Shown: positions 1-6,365 of the stretch, piece after piece
How the letters are laid out: each line of letters begins with the position of its first letter
Position numbering within the stretch: position 1 is the stretch's first letter
Assembly: GCA_944393345.1 (NCBI GenBank)
Contig: CALXZW010000043.1
Span: 1 to 9,963, forward strand
DNA: 9,963 nucleotides
Source of the DNA: an uncultured Clostridia bacterium
Lineage (GTDB): Bacteria > Bacillota > Clostridia > TANB77 > CAG-508
Reading direction: 5' to 3'
Made by a program: the position numbers and the translations under genes
Notes under the pieces: model-generated
Told to the model about the DNA's origin: nothing
The model's database searches: none
The model's input: the letters and a program-made list of their open reading frames with translations, nothing else

Positions 1-92
1 AGAAAAATTTACCGCTTCGGTTTATTCTCTAAAGGATTTTATTGTTTACTTTTCAATGTACTTTATGTTCCTTTCGTATTGGAACATTTTGC
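1..92 (-). ncRNA. Probable rRNA-operon leader transcript (5' part; operon continues left of window)
   Basis: This stretch lies downstream of two strong minus-strand promoters and contains no credible gene. Read on the minus strand it starts with a 6-bp hairpin (TGTTCC/GGAACA arms at 66-71 and 81-86, 9-nt loop). It is followed at about 40-61 by a segment containing ATTGAAAAGTAAACAAT, which resembles the conserved TTGAAAACTGAACA-type element in Firmicutes rRNA leaders. The 16S gene itself is not in the window, so the assignment is an inference from promoter strength and leader resemblance. A tRNA operon or another highly expressed RNA is possible. Confidence 0.45.
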
Positions 93-121
93 ATTATACT
101 ATATCTTTTTTTCTTTGTCAA
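93..121 (-). promoter_or_regulatory. Consensus sigma-A promoter, proximal (P2) of the leftward unit
   Basis: On the minus strand a perfect TTGACA (116-121) is followed by a 17-nt spacer and a perfect TATAAT (93-98). Perfect matches in both boxes with ideal spacing are typical of rRNA, tRNA and phage promoters. It points left, away from the division and sporulation genes. Confidence 0.8.
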
Positions 122-234
122 TACTTTTTTGACATTTTTTTGCAAAATAAAAAATTAGTATTTTTTGTGTTGATTTCTATTGCTTTTTTTACTAATTTCT
201 TCTTAATATTTTATCTGTTGCTAGGTACTTATAT

Positions 235-263
235 ATATTAGCATGATTAATTTTAAAAGTCAA
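235..263 (-). promoter_or_regulatory. Sigma-A promoter with extended -10, distal (P1) of the leftward unit
   Basis: On the minus strand TTGACT (258-263) is separated by 17 nt from TAATAT (235-240). A TGC triplet directly precedes the -10 box, giving an extended -10. The upstream side (about 264-330) is almost pure A/T and could act as an UP element. The tandem arrangement with the promoter at 93-121 is typical of rrn operons. Confidence 0.65.
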
Positions 264-326
264 GACTTTTTTATAAAAAAATTTATTTTTTTATCTTAAT
301 TATTATTTAATAATTTTCATGCATTT

Positions 327-367
327 TTTTAGTAAAAAAGAAATTTAACATACTTTGTTAAATTTCT
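327..367 (-). terminator. Intrinsic terminator of the sigG/ymxH unit
   Basis: A perfect 12-bp inverted repeat occupies 339-350 and 356-367 with a 5-nt loop. On the minus strand it is followed at once by a run of six T. The stop codon of the ymxH-family gene (358-360) lies inside the stem, so the hairpin overlaps the end of the coding region. It separates the sporulation genes from the leftward promoters. Confidence 0.8.
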
Positions 368-592
368 ACTAAAATAACATCTTCACCTATACATTTAATA
401 TTGTCCCAATTAATTATAATTTCATTATGATTAGAAAATATATTTAATATTTTCTTTTCGCCTGGAACTATTATAGAAGTTATTTTTCCAGTTTCTAATT
501 CTGCACACACATCTTGAACATATCCGAAGTCTTTTTCCATCTTTTATATTTATAACTTCCTTATGTTTAAAATCCATTCCTTTATCATTCAT
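358..592 (-). CDS. YlmC/YmxH-family PRC-barrel sporulation protein, with +1 frameshift
   Basis: The small PRC-barrel-type protein is recognised from the family pattern EVINIKDGK-RLG-YV at the N-terminus, then ETGKI...IIVPG and a C-terminal W-NI--IGEDVILVEI. Members are about 80 residues and often follow sigG or lie near sporulation genes; the biochemical function is not established. The first 22 codons run from ATG at 590-592, which has a GAGG ribosome site at 600-603. The remaining 55 codons are in the next frame, from 525 down to the stop at 358-360. The join needs a +1 step at CTT-C-GGA, the extra base being at 526, and gives a 77-residue full-length product. Without the shift the upstream frame ends 11 codons later. 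An internal ATG at 538-540 gives an open frame that lacks the N-terminal strand and has no convincing ribosome site. The identical heptamer interrupts sigE, which argues against random decay. The family call is confident; the meaning of the shift is open. Confidence 0.85.
523..529 (-). other. CTT-CGG-A +1 frame-change site in the ymxH-family gene
   Basis: Minus-strand heptamer CTTCGGA. The Leu codon CTT (527-529) ends the upstream frame, the C at 526 is surplus, and GGA (523-525) begins the downstream frame, coding the conserved Gly. Slippage of a Leu tRNA from CUU to UUC would restore the frame. The same heptamer is the frame-change point in sigE. Confidence 0.75.
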
Positions 593-623
593 AACATTTC
601 CTCTTTCACTTGTATTTATATTA

Positions 624-651
624 TAATATGCTTTTTGTATTATTTATATGC
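624..651 (-). promoter_or_regulatory. Possible sigma-G/sigma-F promoter in front of the ymxH-family gene
   Basis: On the minus strand GCATA (647-651) is followed by 16 nt and CATATTA (624-630). This resembles the sigma-G type (GMATR, about 18 nt, CATWMTA) with one -10 mismatch and short spacing. It overlaps the 3' end of sigG. In such AT-rich DNA a chance match is quite possible. Confidence 0.25.
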
Positions 652-1413
652 TCTTTTAATATGTTGCATTGCACTTTTTTCTAATCTTGATACTTGCGCC
701 TGTGAAATTCCAATTTCTTCTGCGACTTCCATTTGAGTTCTTCCATCAAAAAATCTTTTAGTTACAATTAATTTTTCTTTTTCATTTAGTTTTTTTAAAG
801 CAGCGTCAATAGTCATCTTCTCTGCCCAATTTTCGTCTGTATTTTTACTATCTTTTACTTGATCCATTATATAAATACTTTCTGCTCCATCATTATATAC
901 TGGTTCTTGTAATGAAACAGGATCTTGTATAGCATCCAAACTAAACGCAATTTCTTCTTTAGAAGTTCCGAGTTCTTTCGCTATTTCTTCTATTTGAGGT
1001 TCTTTTCCTTTTTCTTTTATATATTTTTCTTTGAATTGAATTACTTTATATGCTAAATCTCTTACTGATCTACTAACTCTTATACTATTATTATCTCTTA
1101 AGTATCTTTTTACTTCTCCTATTATCATCGGAACAGCATAAGTACTAAATTGTACATTTTGTTCCAAATCAAAATTATCTATTGCTTTTATTAATCCAAC
1201 ACAACCTACTTGAAATAAATCATCCGGATTTTCTCCTCTACTATTAAATCTTTGTATTACACTCAATACTAATCTTAAATTACCGTTTATAAATATATTC
1301 CTTGCTTCTTCATCGCCTTCTTTTATTTTTAAAAATAATCTTTCTTTTTCTTCTTTATTAAGCAAAGGTAATTTCGATGTATTAACCCCACAGATTTCAA
1401 CTTTATTTAGCAA
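640..1413 (-). CDS. sigG: RNA polymerase sporulation sigma factor SigG
   Basis: Late forespore sigma factor that directs genes for spore protection and germination. The 257-residue product opens with the SigG hallmark NKVEICGVNTSKLP. Region 2 (GNLRLVLSVIQRF, DDLFQVGC-GLIKAIDNFD, STYAVPMIIGE-KRYLRDN), region 3 (IRVSRSVRDLAYK) and region 4.2 (TQMEVAEEIGISQAQVSRLEKSA) are all intact. The start is taken as TTG at 1411-1413 because a perfect AAGGAGG (1421-1427) lies 7 nt upstream. The in-frame ATG at 1432-1434 lies upstream of that ribosome site and would add seven residues. It follows sigE by about 60 nt and has its own forespore-type promoter. Length matches the 260-residue B. subtilis protein. 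Confidence 0.97.
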   Translation of the reverse strand: MLNKVEICGVNTSKLPLLNKEEKERLFLKIKEGDEEARNIFINGNLRLVLSVIQRFNSRGENPDDLFQVGCVGLIKAIDNFDLEQNVQFSTYAVPMIIGEVKRYLRDNNSIRVSRSVRDLAYKVIQFKEKYIKEKGKEPQIEEIAKELGTSKEEIAFSLDAIQDPVSLQEPVYNDGAESIYIMDQVKDSKNTDENWAEKMTIDAALKKLNEKEKLIVTKRFFDGRTQMEVAEEIGISQAQVSRLEKSAMQHIKRAYK

Positions 1414-1443
1414 CAGAAAACCTCCTTTTTCCATACTTTATAT

Positions 1444-1472
1444 AAGTATTTCCAAAAGATTTTTTTCTATAC
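1444..1472 (-). promoter_or_regulatory. Forespore (sigma-F type) promoter of sigG
   Basis: In the sigE-sigG gap the minus strand shows GTATA (1468-1472), 14 nt, then GGAAATACTT (1444-1453). This fits the sigma-F consensus GYWTA and GGNRANANTW at every defined position, with spacing about one base short of the usual 15. In B. subtilis sigG is transcribed from this gap by sigma-F and then by its own product, so position and motif agree. Confidence 0.6.
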
Positions 1473-1476
1473 ATAA

Positions 1477-2215
1477 TCAACCAATCTTACTTGCTATATC
1501 TTTTTTCATTTTTTTAATTATTTTCTTTTCTAATCTTGAAATATAACTTTGAGATATTCCGAAGCTCATCTGCAACTTCTTTTTGCGTTTTCTCTTTACC
1601 ATTCTTGAATCCAAATCTCATTTCCATTATATCTTTTTCACGTTTATTCAATTTTAAAATTGATGCTCTTAATAAAGTTTTATCAACTTCATCTTCTAAT
1701 TTTCTTGACGTTATATCTGGCTCTGTACCCAATATATCAGAAAGTAATAATTCATTTCCATCTCCATCATTATTTAGAGGCTCATCAATTGATATTTCTC
1801 CCTTTAATTTGTTACTTTTCCTTAAAAACATTAAAATTTCGTTTTCTATACATCTAGAAGCATATGTTGCTAATTTTATTTTTTTATCATTTTTAAATGT
1901 ATTTACTCCTTTCATAAGCCCAATCGTACCTATAGAAATTAAATCTTCTATTCCAATTCCTGTATTTTCAAATTTTTTTGCAATATATACTACTAATCTT
2001 AGATTTCTTTCTACTAATTTTTGCCTAACTAGTAAATTATTTTCTTCTGACAGTTTTTCAATTAATTTTTCTTCCTCCTCGGGAGGTAATGGTGGCGGTA
2101 ATGTTTGACTTCCTGCTATATAAAATATGGGTAAATATTCTATTTCGTTATTTTCATTTATGTACTTTGCACAAATTGTATTTATACTATTTGTCAATAA
2201 TTTCATTATATTCAT
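1477..2215 (-). CDS. sigE: Pro-SigE, early mother-cell sporulation sigma factor, with +1 frameshift
   Basis: Early mother-cell sigma factor, made as an inactive pro-protein. Residues 1 to about 32 are the pro-sequence, followed by the SpoIIGA cleavage region IAGSQTLPPPLP. Region 2 is strongly conserved (RNLRLVVYIAKKFENTGI-IEDLISIGTIGLMK, KKIKLATYASRCIENEILM), as are DEPLN-DGDGNELLLSDILGT and REKDIMEMRFG. The first 218 codons are in one frame (2215 to 1562); the last 27, encoding GISQSYISRLEKKIIKKMK plus a short tail, are in the next frame (1560 to stop 1477-1479). The break is a single surplus base at 1561, within CTT-C-GGA. Read through, the protein is 245 residues, close to B. subtilis SigE (239). 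Unshifted, it ends at 1514 with an unrelated 15-residue tail and loses the second helix of the region 4.2 helix-turn-helix that binds the -35 box. It follows spoIIGA by 170 nt. The ATG at 2213-2215 is used; a GGAAGGA ribosome site lies somewhat far upstream. Confidence 0.93.
1558..1564 (-). other. CTT-CGG-A +1 frame-change site in sigE
   Basis: Minus-strand heptamer CTTCGGA. CTT (1562-1564) codes the conserved Leu of the region 4.2 turn, C at 1561 is surplus, and GGA (1558-1560) codes the Gly that follows it in SigE proteins. It is identical to the site in the ymxH-family gene. No AGGGGG-like element such as the one in prfB precedes it. Confidence 0.8.
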
Positions 2216-2385
2216 TTTTAATCACATTCCTTCCAATATACCAATCTGGTCATAACTGTAAAATAAATTTTATAGTTATATAACTTATTAATTGTATATT
2301 TATTTAGTTTCAAAAATATCTAGCAAAGATAAACTTGCATTTTAATCTTCCTTCTTAATCATATATAAACTTATTTTTCTACTAA

Positions 2386-3279
2386 TTAAACTAACTCAAG
2401 CCCAACTAATGCCCTATATTCGCCTTTTTTAGTTAGAGATTTTTCATATATTGCTACAATTATATTTTTTATTTTTTTATCTTCTTGCAACTCACTATTT
2501 TTAAGAATTATATATTCTGATTTTATTCCTATTAACATTCCATTTTCTTTTCCTAGTGAAGAAAATGGGATAATTTTAAGCTTGCTAATATATTTATTTT
2601 TTATATTTTCAGGCACACTATCTAAATCACCTCCTAATATTTTTTCTATATTATTCAATATTTCTTTTGGCAAACATTCATATAGTAATGATCTTTCAAC
2701 TACTATTACAGGTGTATTAGTTATAGGATCTTTTAATAAATTTCCTGTATCTATCATCGCTTTAGTATTTATTATTTTTTCATTCAGCTTTATTTCAATA
2801 TCACAATACATACTTTTTTTTGAAATCTGTGTTTTTATAATTTTAAATACTACTACTATAAGTACAAAAGAAATTATTGCGCCTAATATTATCGTCTTCA
2901 AAGGATATGTTCCTAAAAATAATCCATTTCTCATTAAAACATTTTGCGGCTTTACCATATAAATCATTGCAAAGGCTACTCCTCCAAAAACAAATGAAAC
3001 TAAATAAAATATTGCAAGTGCTTTCCACATTTTCTTTATATTTTGTGGATTTAATGCTATATATACAATAATAATTGATAATATTATTTTCAAAAATATA
3101 TTTGAATATATTTTTAAAATAGATATATATGCTAATATTGAATAAATTGCGCCTATAAAACTTGCTATAAAAAAACGAATATGTCTTTTATTTTTTTTTA
3201 ATATTATAGCCGTTGCATATATAATTATATAGTTCATAATTATATTTTCTAATAATACTATATCAATATAAATAGTCAT
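2386..3279 (-). CDS. spoIIGA: Sporulation sigma-E factor-processing peptidase SpoIIGA
   Basis: Membrane-bound aspartic protease that cleaves the pro-sequence of SigE in the mother cell after a signal from the forespore (SpoIIR). The 297-residue protein starts with the family-like MTIYIDIVLLENIIMNYIII. It has about five hydrophobic segments in residues 1-145 and a soluble C-terminal half. The protease motif DTGN is at residues 177-180, inside AMIDTGNLLKDPITNTPVI; the Asp corresponds to the catalytic residue of the family. B. subtilis SpoIIGA is 309 residues. The start is ATG with an AGGTGA ribosome site a few bases upstream. sigE, its substrate, is the next gene. The 125-nt gap to ftsZ contains a terminator; I see no clear Spo0A box or sigma-A promoter there, though a promoter is expected. 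Confidence 0.95.
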   Translation of the reverse strand: MTIYIDIVLLENIIMNYIIIYATAIILKKNKRHIRFFIASFIGAIYSILAYISILKIYSNIFLKIILSIIIVYIALNPQNIKKMWKALAIFYLVSFVFGGVAFAMIYMVKPQNVLMRNGLFLGTYPLKTIILGAIISFVLIVVVFKIIKTQISKKSMYCDIEIKLNEKIINTKAMIDTGNLLKDPITNTPVIVVERSLLYECLPKEILNNIEKILGGDLDSVPENIKNKYISKLKIIPFSSLGKENGMLIGIKSEYIILKNSELQEDKKIKNIIVAIYEKSLTKKGEYRALVGLELV

Positions 3280-3341
3280 AACATCACCTGTGTTCTAATT
3301 TTACTACCTTTAATATAAAAAAACTGTCTTTTTTTAAGGAA

Positions 3342-3385
3342 GAAAAAAAGAAATAATCTACTTTTTTAGACTATTTCTTTTTTTC
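3342..3385 (-). terminator. Terminator hairpin of the ftsA-ftsZ unit
   Basis: A 19-bp inverted repeat (3342-3360 and 3367-3385) with a 6-nt loop lies about 20 nt after the ftsZ stop. On the minus strand the one non-identical pair is a G-U wobble, so the RNA stem is unbroken, whereas on the plus strand it is an A-C mismatch. This favours leftward function. The A-run and U-run are inside the stem base, as often seen in AT-rich Firmicutes. Confidence 0.75.
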
Positions 3386-3404
3386 TCATATAATTTATTA
3401 CAGA

Positions 3405-4526
3405 TTATAAATTTTTATTTTTATTTTTTCTTAAAAATGATGGAATATCTAAATCATTTTGTGATGAATTTACATCTGAATTTACTGGTATAGAATTAAT
3501 TTTCTTTTCCCAAGTTTTAGACACTATCTTTTCCACATTTGTATTTGTTACAGGTTCATTTTTTTCAAAACCTGTTGCTATTACTGTTATTTGAATTTCA
3601 TCTTGCATATCAGGATCTGTAACTGTACCAAATATAATATTTGCTTCTGGATCTACACTACGTTGAACTAATTCTGCTGCTGTATTAACTTCATGTAATC
3701 CTAAATCTTCACCACCAGTTATATTTATAATTACACCTCTTGCTCCTTCTATAGATGTTTCTAATAATGGGCTTTGAATAGCTTCTTTTGCAGCATCTTC
3801 TGCTCTGTTTTCTCCTGATGCTCTACCAACCCCCATATGTGCCATACCTGTATTTAGCATAATTGTTTTTACATCTGCAAAGTCTAAGTTTACAAGTCCA
3901 GGAATTGCAATTAAATCAGATATACCTTGTACACCTTGTCTTAAAACATCGTCTGCCATTTTAAAAGCTTCAATAATTGATGTTTTTCTATCAATTATTT
4001 GTAATAATTTATCATTTGGTATTACTACTAGTGTATCTACTTTTCCTTTTAAGCTTTCAATCCCTCTTTCTGCTTGTGATAATCTTTTTTTGCCTTCAAA
4101 AGTAAATGGTTTTGTAACAACACCTATTGTTAATATTCCCATTTCTTTTGCTGCTTGTGCTACAACTGGAGCTGCACCTGTTCCTGTGCCTCCTCCCATT
4201 CCTGCTGTAACAAATACCATATCTGCACCTCTTAATACTTCTGAAAGTTCTGCTTTACTTTCTTCAGCAGATTGTGCTCCTACATCTGGATTAGCTCCTG
4301 CTCCTAATCCTCTTGTAATCTTTTCTCCTATTTGAATTTTTGTACTCGCTCTTGATGTTTGTAAAGCTTGTCTATCTGTATTTACAGCAATAAAATCTAC
4401 ACCTTTTATTCCCATTTCAATCATTCTATTTACAGCATTATTTCCTGCTCCACCTACTCCTATAACTTTTATGGTTGCTGTTCCATCCATCATTGCTATA
4501 TTATTATCATCATTGTAATCCATCAT
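3405..4526 (-). CDS. ftsZ: Cell division protein FtsZ
   Basis: Tubulin-like GTPase that forms the division ring at mid-cell and at the polar septum in sporulation. In the 373-residue product the GTP-binding GGAGNNAVN is at residues 25-33, the tubulin signature GGGTGTG at 111-117, and the T7 synergy loop NLDFADV at 213-219, which completes the GTPase site of the neighbouring subunit. A short low-complexity linker (about 320-358) leads to the C-terminal peptide DLDIPSFLRK, the docking site for FtsA and other partners, then a basic tail. The start is the first of two adjacent ATG codons (4524-4526), with GGGAGG 10 nt upstream. It lies 50 nt after ftsA and ends before a strong terminator. Length and motifs are complete. 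Confidence 0.98.
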   Translation of the reverse strand: MMDYNDDNNIAMMDGTATIKVIGVGGAGNNAVNRMIEMGIKGVDFIAVNTDRQALQTSRASTKIQIGEKITRGLGAGANPDVGAQSAEESKAELSEVLRGADMVFVTAGMGGGTGTGAAPVVAQAAKEMGILTIGVVTKPFTFEGKKRLSQAERGIESLKGKVDTLVVIPNDKLLQIIDRKTSIIEAFKMADDVLRQGVQGISDLIAIPGLVNLDFADVKTIMLNTGMAHMGVGRASGENRAEDAAKEAIQSPLLETSIEGARGVIINITGGEDLGLHEVNTAAELVQRSVDPEANIIFGTVTDPDMQDEIQITVIATGFEKNEPVTNTNVEKIVSKTWEKKINSIPVNSDVNSSQNDLDIPSFLRKNKNKNL

Positions 4527-4576
4527 CTGGTTTTTTCCTCCCTTATATATTATAAATTAAAATTTAAAAACTGGTT

Positions 4577-5806
4577 CTAAGAATAAAAAAATTCTTTTAT
4601 CTTTTCTAATATTGTTTTTAAAAAGTTCTGATTATTTTGTGTATCTATGCTACTAGAAACTGTTTTCGCAAATGGTCTTGCTGCAATATATCTTACAAGT
4701 GCATAACTTGTCCTATATGTTGGTTTAACTGTACTTATTGCTCTTCCAGTTGATATTTTGACTGGAATATTCAAATTTATTTTTCCTGCCACATCACTTT
4801 TATTTATATTTACTATTCCCTGACCTGTTAATACTACATTATTTATTTTATTTTTAATTCCTTGATTAGTAATATCTCTATTTATAATAGTAAACATTTC
4901 CTCTATTCTTGCTTCTATGATTTCTATTAATTCTGAGCTTTTTATTATTCTATTTTTGTTTTCATCTTTTGATGTATTTAATATTATGTCATTATCATTA
5001 TCTATGTAAGATTTTAAAGCTAATCCATACTGTCTTTTTAATTTATCCGCTTCTTCTTCTGAAATATTTAATACTACTGCAATATCATTTGTAATGTTGT
5101 CGCCACCTAATGGTATTGAGTTTGTATAAATAAAACTTGTTCCTTCAAATACTCCTATATCTGTATTTCCTGCGCCAATATCTAAAAGCATTATATTGTC
5201 ATGTAATTCATTATTATCAAGTATTAAATTTCTTTCTGCTAATGTTATTGGAACTATTCCATCTATTTCTAAACCCGCTTTTTTAAATATTCCATTTAAT
5301 TGTCTTACATATTCTTTTTCTGCTAGAATTATTTGTGCACTTATTGTAAAACTTGAACTTAAATTTCCAACAGGATCTGTAACTACTGTTCCATTATCTA
5401 ATGTTATTTTATCTGGTACAATATCTATTAAAGTTTTTCCTTCTGGTATTTCTATATCTTTCACTTGCATTATAGCATTTTGAACATCCCTTATTGATAT
5501 GCCTGCATATTTATCTTTTACATCTTTTGTTATGCTATTTTGTACTATTGTTGCATATTTACCTGGAATAGTTACATAGGCTGAATTTATTTTTAAGTTG
5601 GTTTCATCTTCTGCTTCTTTTATGGTTTTTGCTATACTTAAACTAATTTCATCTTCATCTATTATTTTCCCCTTCTTTAGTCCACTACATTTATATGAGG
5701 TATTACATATTATTTCTATCTGACCAAAATTATTAACTTCTCCAACCACTGTACAAACCTTACTCGTTCCTATGTCAATACCTACAATGATATCTCCTAT
5801 TGCCAA
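4577..5806 (-). CDS. ftsA: Cell division protein FtsA
   Basis: Actin-fold ATPase that anchors FtsZ to the membrane. The 409-residue product has the phosphate-1 motif GIDIGTSK at residues 9-16, the SHS2 (1C) subdomain at about 85-165, and the second phosphate motif DIGAGNTDIGVF at 209-220. It ends in an amphipathic helix (about 394-409, FLKTILEKIKEFF) that serves as the membrane-targeting sequence. The start is TTG (5804-5806) with GGAGG at 5814-5818, 7 nt upstream. Unlike the genes before it, ftsA is preceded by a 180-nt gap holding its own consensus promoter and a set of phased repeats, so ftsA-ftsZ form a separately controlled unit. Confidence 0.97.
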   Translation of the reverse strand: MAIGDIIVGIDIGTSKVCTVVGEVNNFGQIEIICNTSYKCSGLKKGKIIDEDEISLSIAKTIKEAEDETNLKINSAYVTIPGKYATIVQNSITKDVKDKYAGISIRDVQNAIMQVKDIEIPEGKTLIDIVPDKITLDNGTVVTDPVGNLSSSFTISAQIILAEKEYVRQLNGIFKKAGLEIDGIVPITLAERNLILDNNELHDNIMLLDIGAGNTDIGVFEGTSFIYTNSIPLGGDNITNDIAVVLNISEEEADKLKRQYGLALKSYIDNDNDIILNTSKDENKNRIIKSSELIEIIEARIEEMFTIINRDITNQGIKNKINNVVLTGQGIVNINKSDVAGKINLNIPVKISTGRAISTVKPTYRTSYALVRYIAARPFAKTVSSSIDTQNNQNFLKTILEKIKEFFYS

Positions 5807-5846
5807 GTTAATTCCTCCATTTTTCAGTATAAATTTTCTAAGAGTA

Positions 5847-5875
5847 TATATATTACATTTTTAGACAAATGTCAA
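5847..5875 (-). promoter_or_regulatory. Sigma-A promoter of ftsA-ftsZ
   Basis: On the minus strand a perfect TTGACA (5870-5875) is followed by 17 nt and TATATA (5847-5852). The predicted start is about 30 nt upstream of the ftsA ribosome site. Position immediately downstream of four phased hexamers suggests activation or repression by a response regulator. Confidence 0.75.
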
Positions 5876-5882
5876 TAGAAAA

Positions 5883-5921
5883 TGTTATATTTTTGTAATA
5901 ATTTCGTAATATTTCCGTAAT
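5883..5921. promoter_or_regulatory. Four-copy, 11-bp-phased WalR/YycF-like binding site upstream of ftsA
   Basis: Read on the plus strand, hexamers TGTTAT (5883-5888), TGTAAT (5894-5899), CGTAAT (5905-5910) and CGTAAT (5916-5921) are each separated by exactly 5 nt. The first pair matches the WalR consensus TGTWAH-N5-TGTWAH exactly; the other two differ by one base. The array ends 7 bp upstream of the ftsA -35 box. In B. subtilis the WalRK (YycFG) system controls ftsAZ, so the context fits. Another OmpR-family regulator could bind the same geometry. Confidence 0.6.
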
Positions 5922-5953
5922 ATTGTTTTCATTAAATTCCTTAATTATAGTAT

Positions 5954-5977
5954 AATAGACGGATTATTCCGTCTATT
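5954..5977. terminator. Hairpin after sbp, possible partial terminator
   Basis: A perfect 10-bp inverted repeat (5954-5963 and 5968-5977) with a 4-nt loop starts 12 nt after the sbp stop codon. On the minus strand no clean T-run follows, only mixed A/T. On the plus strand a T-rich tract (GTTTTTAT) follows. It may end part of the leftward transcription from the ftsQ-sbp genes, leaving ftsA on its own promoter. Confidence 0.45.
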
Positions 5978-5988
5978 GTTTTTATAAC

Positions 5989-6354
5989 TTATTTTTTTGT
6001 TATACTCTTTATTTTCTCTGTCCATTTCTCTACATAATATCTTCTAATAATTCCCAAATTAGAAAACATCCTCCAGACAAATACTACTATTGCTGCTAAA
6101 TATATATCTACATTTAATTTTTGACCTAATACTGTTAATAGAATCGCTAATATTGCATTTCCAAAAAATCCTGAAATAAATATTTTCATATCAAATTTTT
6201 TATTTATAACAGATGCTATTCCTCCAAATACAGAATCTAATGCTGCAATTACTGCAATCGCTAAATAACTTGAATATGTGTAAGAAATCATTGGTGCATT
6301 CATTCCTATTAAAGCTCCTAAAACACATCCTAATATTATTGCTACAAAAATCAT
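5989..6354 (-). CDS. sbp: Small basic protein Sbp (DUF1290)
   Basis: Small integral membrane protein conserved next to ftsA in Firmicutes; its exact role is unknown, with a link to division inferred from context. The 121-residue product has about three or four hydrophobic segments (for example ILGCVLGALIGMN near the start and AILAILLTVLGQ in the middle) and a basic C-terminal tail ending IKSITKK. Length matches the family (about 120). The start is ATG with an AGGGGG ribosome site that overlaps the stop codon of the preceding DUF881 gene, so the two are translationally adjacent. Confidence 0.92.
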   Translation of the reverse strand: MIFVAIILGCVLGALIGMNAPMISYTYSSYLAIAVIAALDSVFGGIASVINKKFDMKIFISGFFGNAILAILLTVLGQKLNVDIYLAAIVVFVWRMFSNLGIIRRYYVEKWTEKIKSITKK

Positions 6355-6365
6355 TATAATTCCCC

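Noticed and set aside
56..241. Open plus-strand frame of 61 hydrophobic residues.
   Set aside because: It has no ribosome site at a workable distance, its composition is what random A/T-rich sequence gives (Phe, Leu, Ile, Tyr), and it lies antisense over two strong leftward promoters and a leader.
255..270. Inverted repeat AAAAGT/ACTTTT followed by T residues, looking like a plus-strand terminator.
   Set aside because: The stem is short and made of A-T pairs, and it coincides with the TTGACT box of the distal leftward promoter, which explains the sequence better.
358..540. The shorter 60-residue frame from the internal ATG at 538-540 as the complete ymxH-family gene.
   Set aside because: It omits the conserved N-terminal EVINIKDGKRL segment that is clearly encoded just upstream in the other frame with a good ribosome site.
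1536..2108. Long plus-strand open frame (190 residues) opposite sigE.
   Set aside because: It is Ser/Phe/Asn/Ile-rich shadow of the minus-strand sigE codons, without family resemblance or ribosome site; the same holds for other plus-strand frames opposite ftsZ, ftsA, ftsQ and murA.
1514..2215. sigE taken as a complete 233-residue protein.
   Set aside because: Its last 15 residues do not match SigE, whereas the next frame supplies the exact conserved region 4.2 end.
2254..2277. Imperfect AT-only hairpin between spoIIGA and sigE.
   Set aside because: On the minus strand it has a mismatch and no T-run; stems of this kind are frequent by chance in such AT-rich DNA.
3280..3341. Search for a Spo0A-controlled promoter in front of spoIIGA.
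   Set aside because: TATATT and TAAAAT -10-like boxes occur but no matching -35 or TGTCGAA-type box was seen, so no promoter is claimed.
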